In this document: positions 5,930 to 6,583 of the stretch, piece by piece
Position numbering within the stretch: the stretch's first letter is position 1
How the letters are laid out: every line of letters begins with the position of its first letter
NCBI GenBank assembly: GCA_900551635.1
Contig: URWQ01000084.1
Location: 1 to 6,583, forward strand
DNA from: an uncultured Collinsella sp.
GTDB taxonomy: Bacteria > Actinomycetota > Coriobacteriia > Coriobacteriales > Coriobacteriaceae
Length of the DNA: 6,583 nt
Direction of reading: 5' to 3'
Position numbers and translations under genes: made by a program
The notes under the pieces: model-generated
What the model was told of the DNA's origin: nothing
The model's input: the letters and a program-made list of their open reading frames with translations, nothing else
Databases searched by the model: none

Positions 5930-6583
5930 ACCCATTTGCACGGCGAGCACGAGGAACACCACGAGTGCCGCGACGATGTAGCAGATATAGATGCTGTAGT
6001 TGCCACCCTCGAGCTTAGTCGCGAGGTCGGCGAGCTTCTCGACACCCTTATGCGGGGCATCGACGAGAACCTTGTCGGGTACGGGCTCCACAGCCTCGGC
6101 CACACCGGTGAGCTTCTGGAAGAAGTGCGCGATGGACCAGCAGACGGCCGTGCAGCGGTCGCGCAGCGTGTAGAGCGGCTGCATAAACCAGGAAACCTCG
6201 GAGGCAAAGGTCGTGGCCACGACGGGCATATGCTCGTTGGGAGCATAGCCGCATGCCCACGGCTGGGACTTCTGCACCTTGCCGACGGTCTTGAGCTTGC
6301 GATAACCGCAGGCAAGACCGACGAGCACCACGAGCGCAATAGCGATCGCGGGCGTGGAGGTGGCAGCGCCGGAGTACTGGTTCATGAGCTCCATGCCCTC
6401 GGCGGCAAACACGCCGCCGTACGGATGCAGCACGGACGCGGCGACATCGACCAGCACGGGCGCGATCACGGGAGCGCCAATGCCCAGCACGACGCAGATG
6501 GCCGCGAGCAGGCCCTGCGCGAACACCATGGGGGCGGGAAACTCCTTGGCATTGGCCGCAGACTCCGAACGGGGCGCGGAGGC
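5927..6583 (-). CDS. hyfB: Hydrogenase-4 antiporter-like subunit HyfB/HycC-like, C-terminal part only
   Basis: C-terminal 218 codons plus the TAA stop; the frame stays open to the right edge, so the Met encoded at 6529 is internal and not the start. Relatives are about 600-670 residues, so roughly two thirds of the gene is outside. Numbering from the window edge: a linker (1-18), a hydrophobic helix pair (about 20-46), a helix at 76-92, then about 100 largely polar residues holding QPWACGYAPNEHM (107-119), which matches the W-CGY element of the HycC/HyfB C-terminus, an amphipathic segment (about 169-192, PDKVL to KLEGG), and a last membrane helix (197-217). The polar stretch between two terminal helices recalls the lateral element of NuoL, which braces the membrane arm. 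None of the antiporter-core residues are in view. Its place immediately before hyfC agrees with the hyf and hyc operons. The full gene would distinguish HyfB from another NuoL-like paralogue. Confidence 0.85.
   Translation of the reverse strand, partial: ASAPRSESAANAKEFPAPMVFAQGLLAAICVVLGIGAPVIAPVLVDVAASVLHPYGGVFAAEGMELMNQYSGAATSTPAIAIALVVLVGLACGYRKLKTVGKVQKSQPWACGYAPNEHMPVVATTFASEVSWFMQPLYTLRDRCTAVCWSIAHFFQKLTGVAEAVEPVPDKVLVDAPHKGVEKLADLATKLEGGNYSIYICYIVAALVVFLVLAVQMG

Noticed and set aside
5927..6529. A separate 200-residue membrane protein starting at 6529
   Set aside because: The frame is open upstream to the window edge and the protein matches the HyfB/HycC C-terminus. No good ribosome binding site precedes the ATG at a suitable distance.
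1..6583. Promoter, rho-independent terminator, CRISPR, tRNA, transposon ends or other defence-like system
   Set aside because: All gaps between genes are 15 bp or less and I saw no hairpin with a T run, no repeat array and no inverted ends. The window is plain operon interior.

Overview
The whole window is one minus-strand stretch of an operon for a membrane-bound, energy-converting [NiFe]-hydrogenase of the hydrogenase-4 / formate-hydrogenlyase type (group 4, Hyf-like). In transcription order (right to left) it carries hyfB (only the last 218 codons), hyfC, hyfD, hyfE, hyfF and hyfG (first 429 codons, running off the left edge). This is the same order as the Escherichia coli hyf operon, and the complete genes have close to the family's usual lengths (306, 485, 217 and 519 residues).

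Layout: hyfB C-terminus 5927-6583; hyfC 4994-5914; hyfD 3521-4978; hyfE 2854-3507; hyfF 1291-2850; hyfG 1-1287. Spacers are 12, 15, 13, 3 and 3 bp, and every start has a purine-rich ribosome binding site that lies in or against the end of the gene before it. No stretch longer than 15 bp lacks a gene. I see no promoter, terminator, RNA gene, mobile element or repeat array. The promoter should lie beyond the right edge. The Fe-S and small-subunit genes (hyfA, hyfH, hyfI by analogy) should lie outside the window.

How the genes work together: HyfG is the large [NiFe] subunit, a fusion of a NuoC-like and a NuoD-like domain as in HycE/HyfG. It would sit on the HyfC (NuoH-like) membrane anchor. HyfB, HyfD and HyfF are three antiporter-type membrane subunits and HyfE has a NuoK-like half, together forming a long complex-I-like ion-pumping arm. 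Proton reduction at HyfG would drive ion translocation through this arm. The electron donor (formate through a formate dehydrogenase in classical systems) is not visible here.

Organism: GC-rich, strong GGAGG-type ribosome binding sites, and almost no TTA, CTA or TCA codons (2 in about 2,174 sense codons). An anaerobic gut actinobacterium of the Coriobacteriia (for example a Collinsella or Olsenella relative) is my best guess. This is inference from composition and gene content, not from a marker gene.

The system is of a known type. The points most worth a second look are the altered nickel-site motif in HyfG (Pro where the family normally has His, plus an extra Cys) and the extreme codon avoidance, which leaves the opposite strand open over nearly the whole window.
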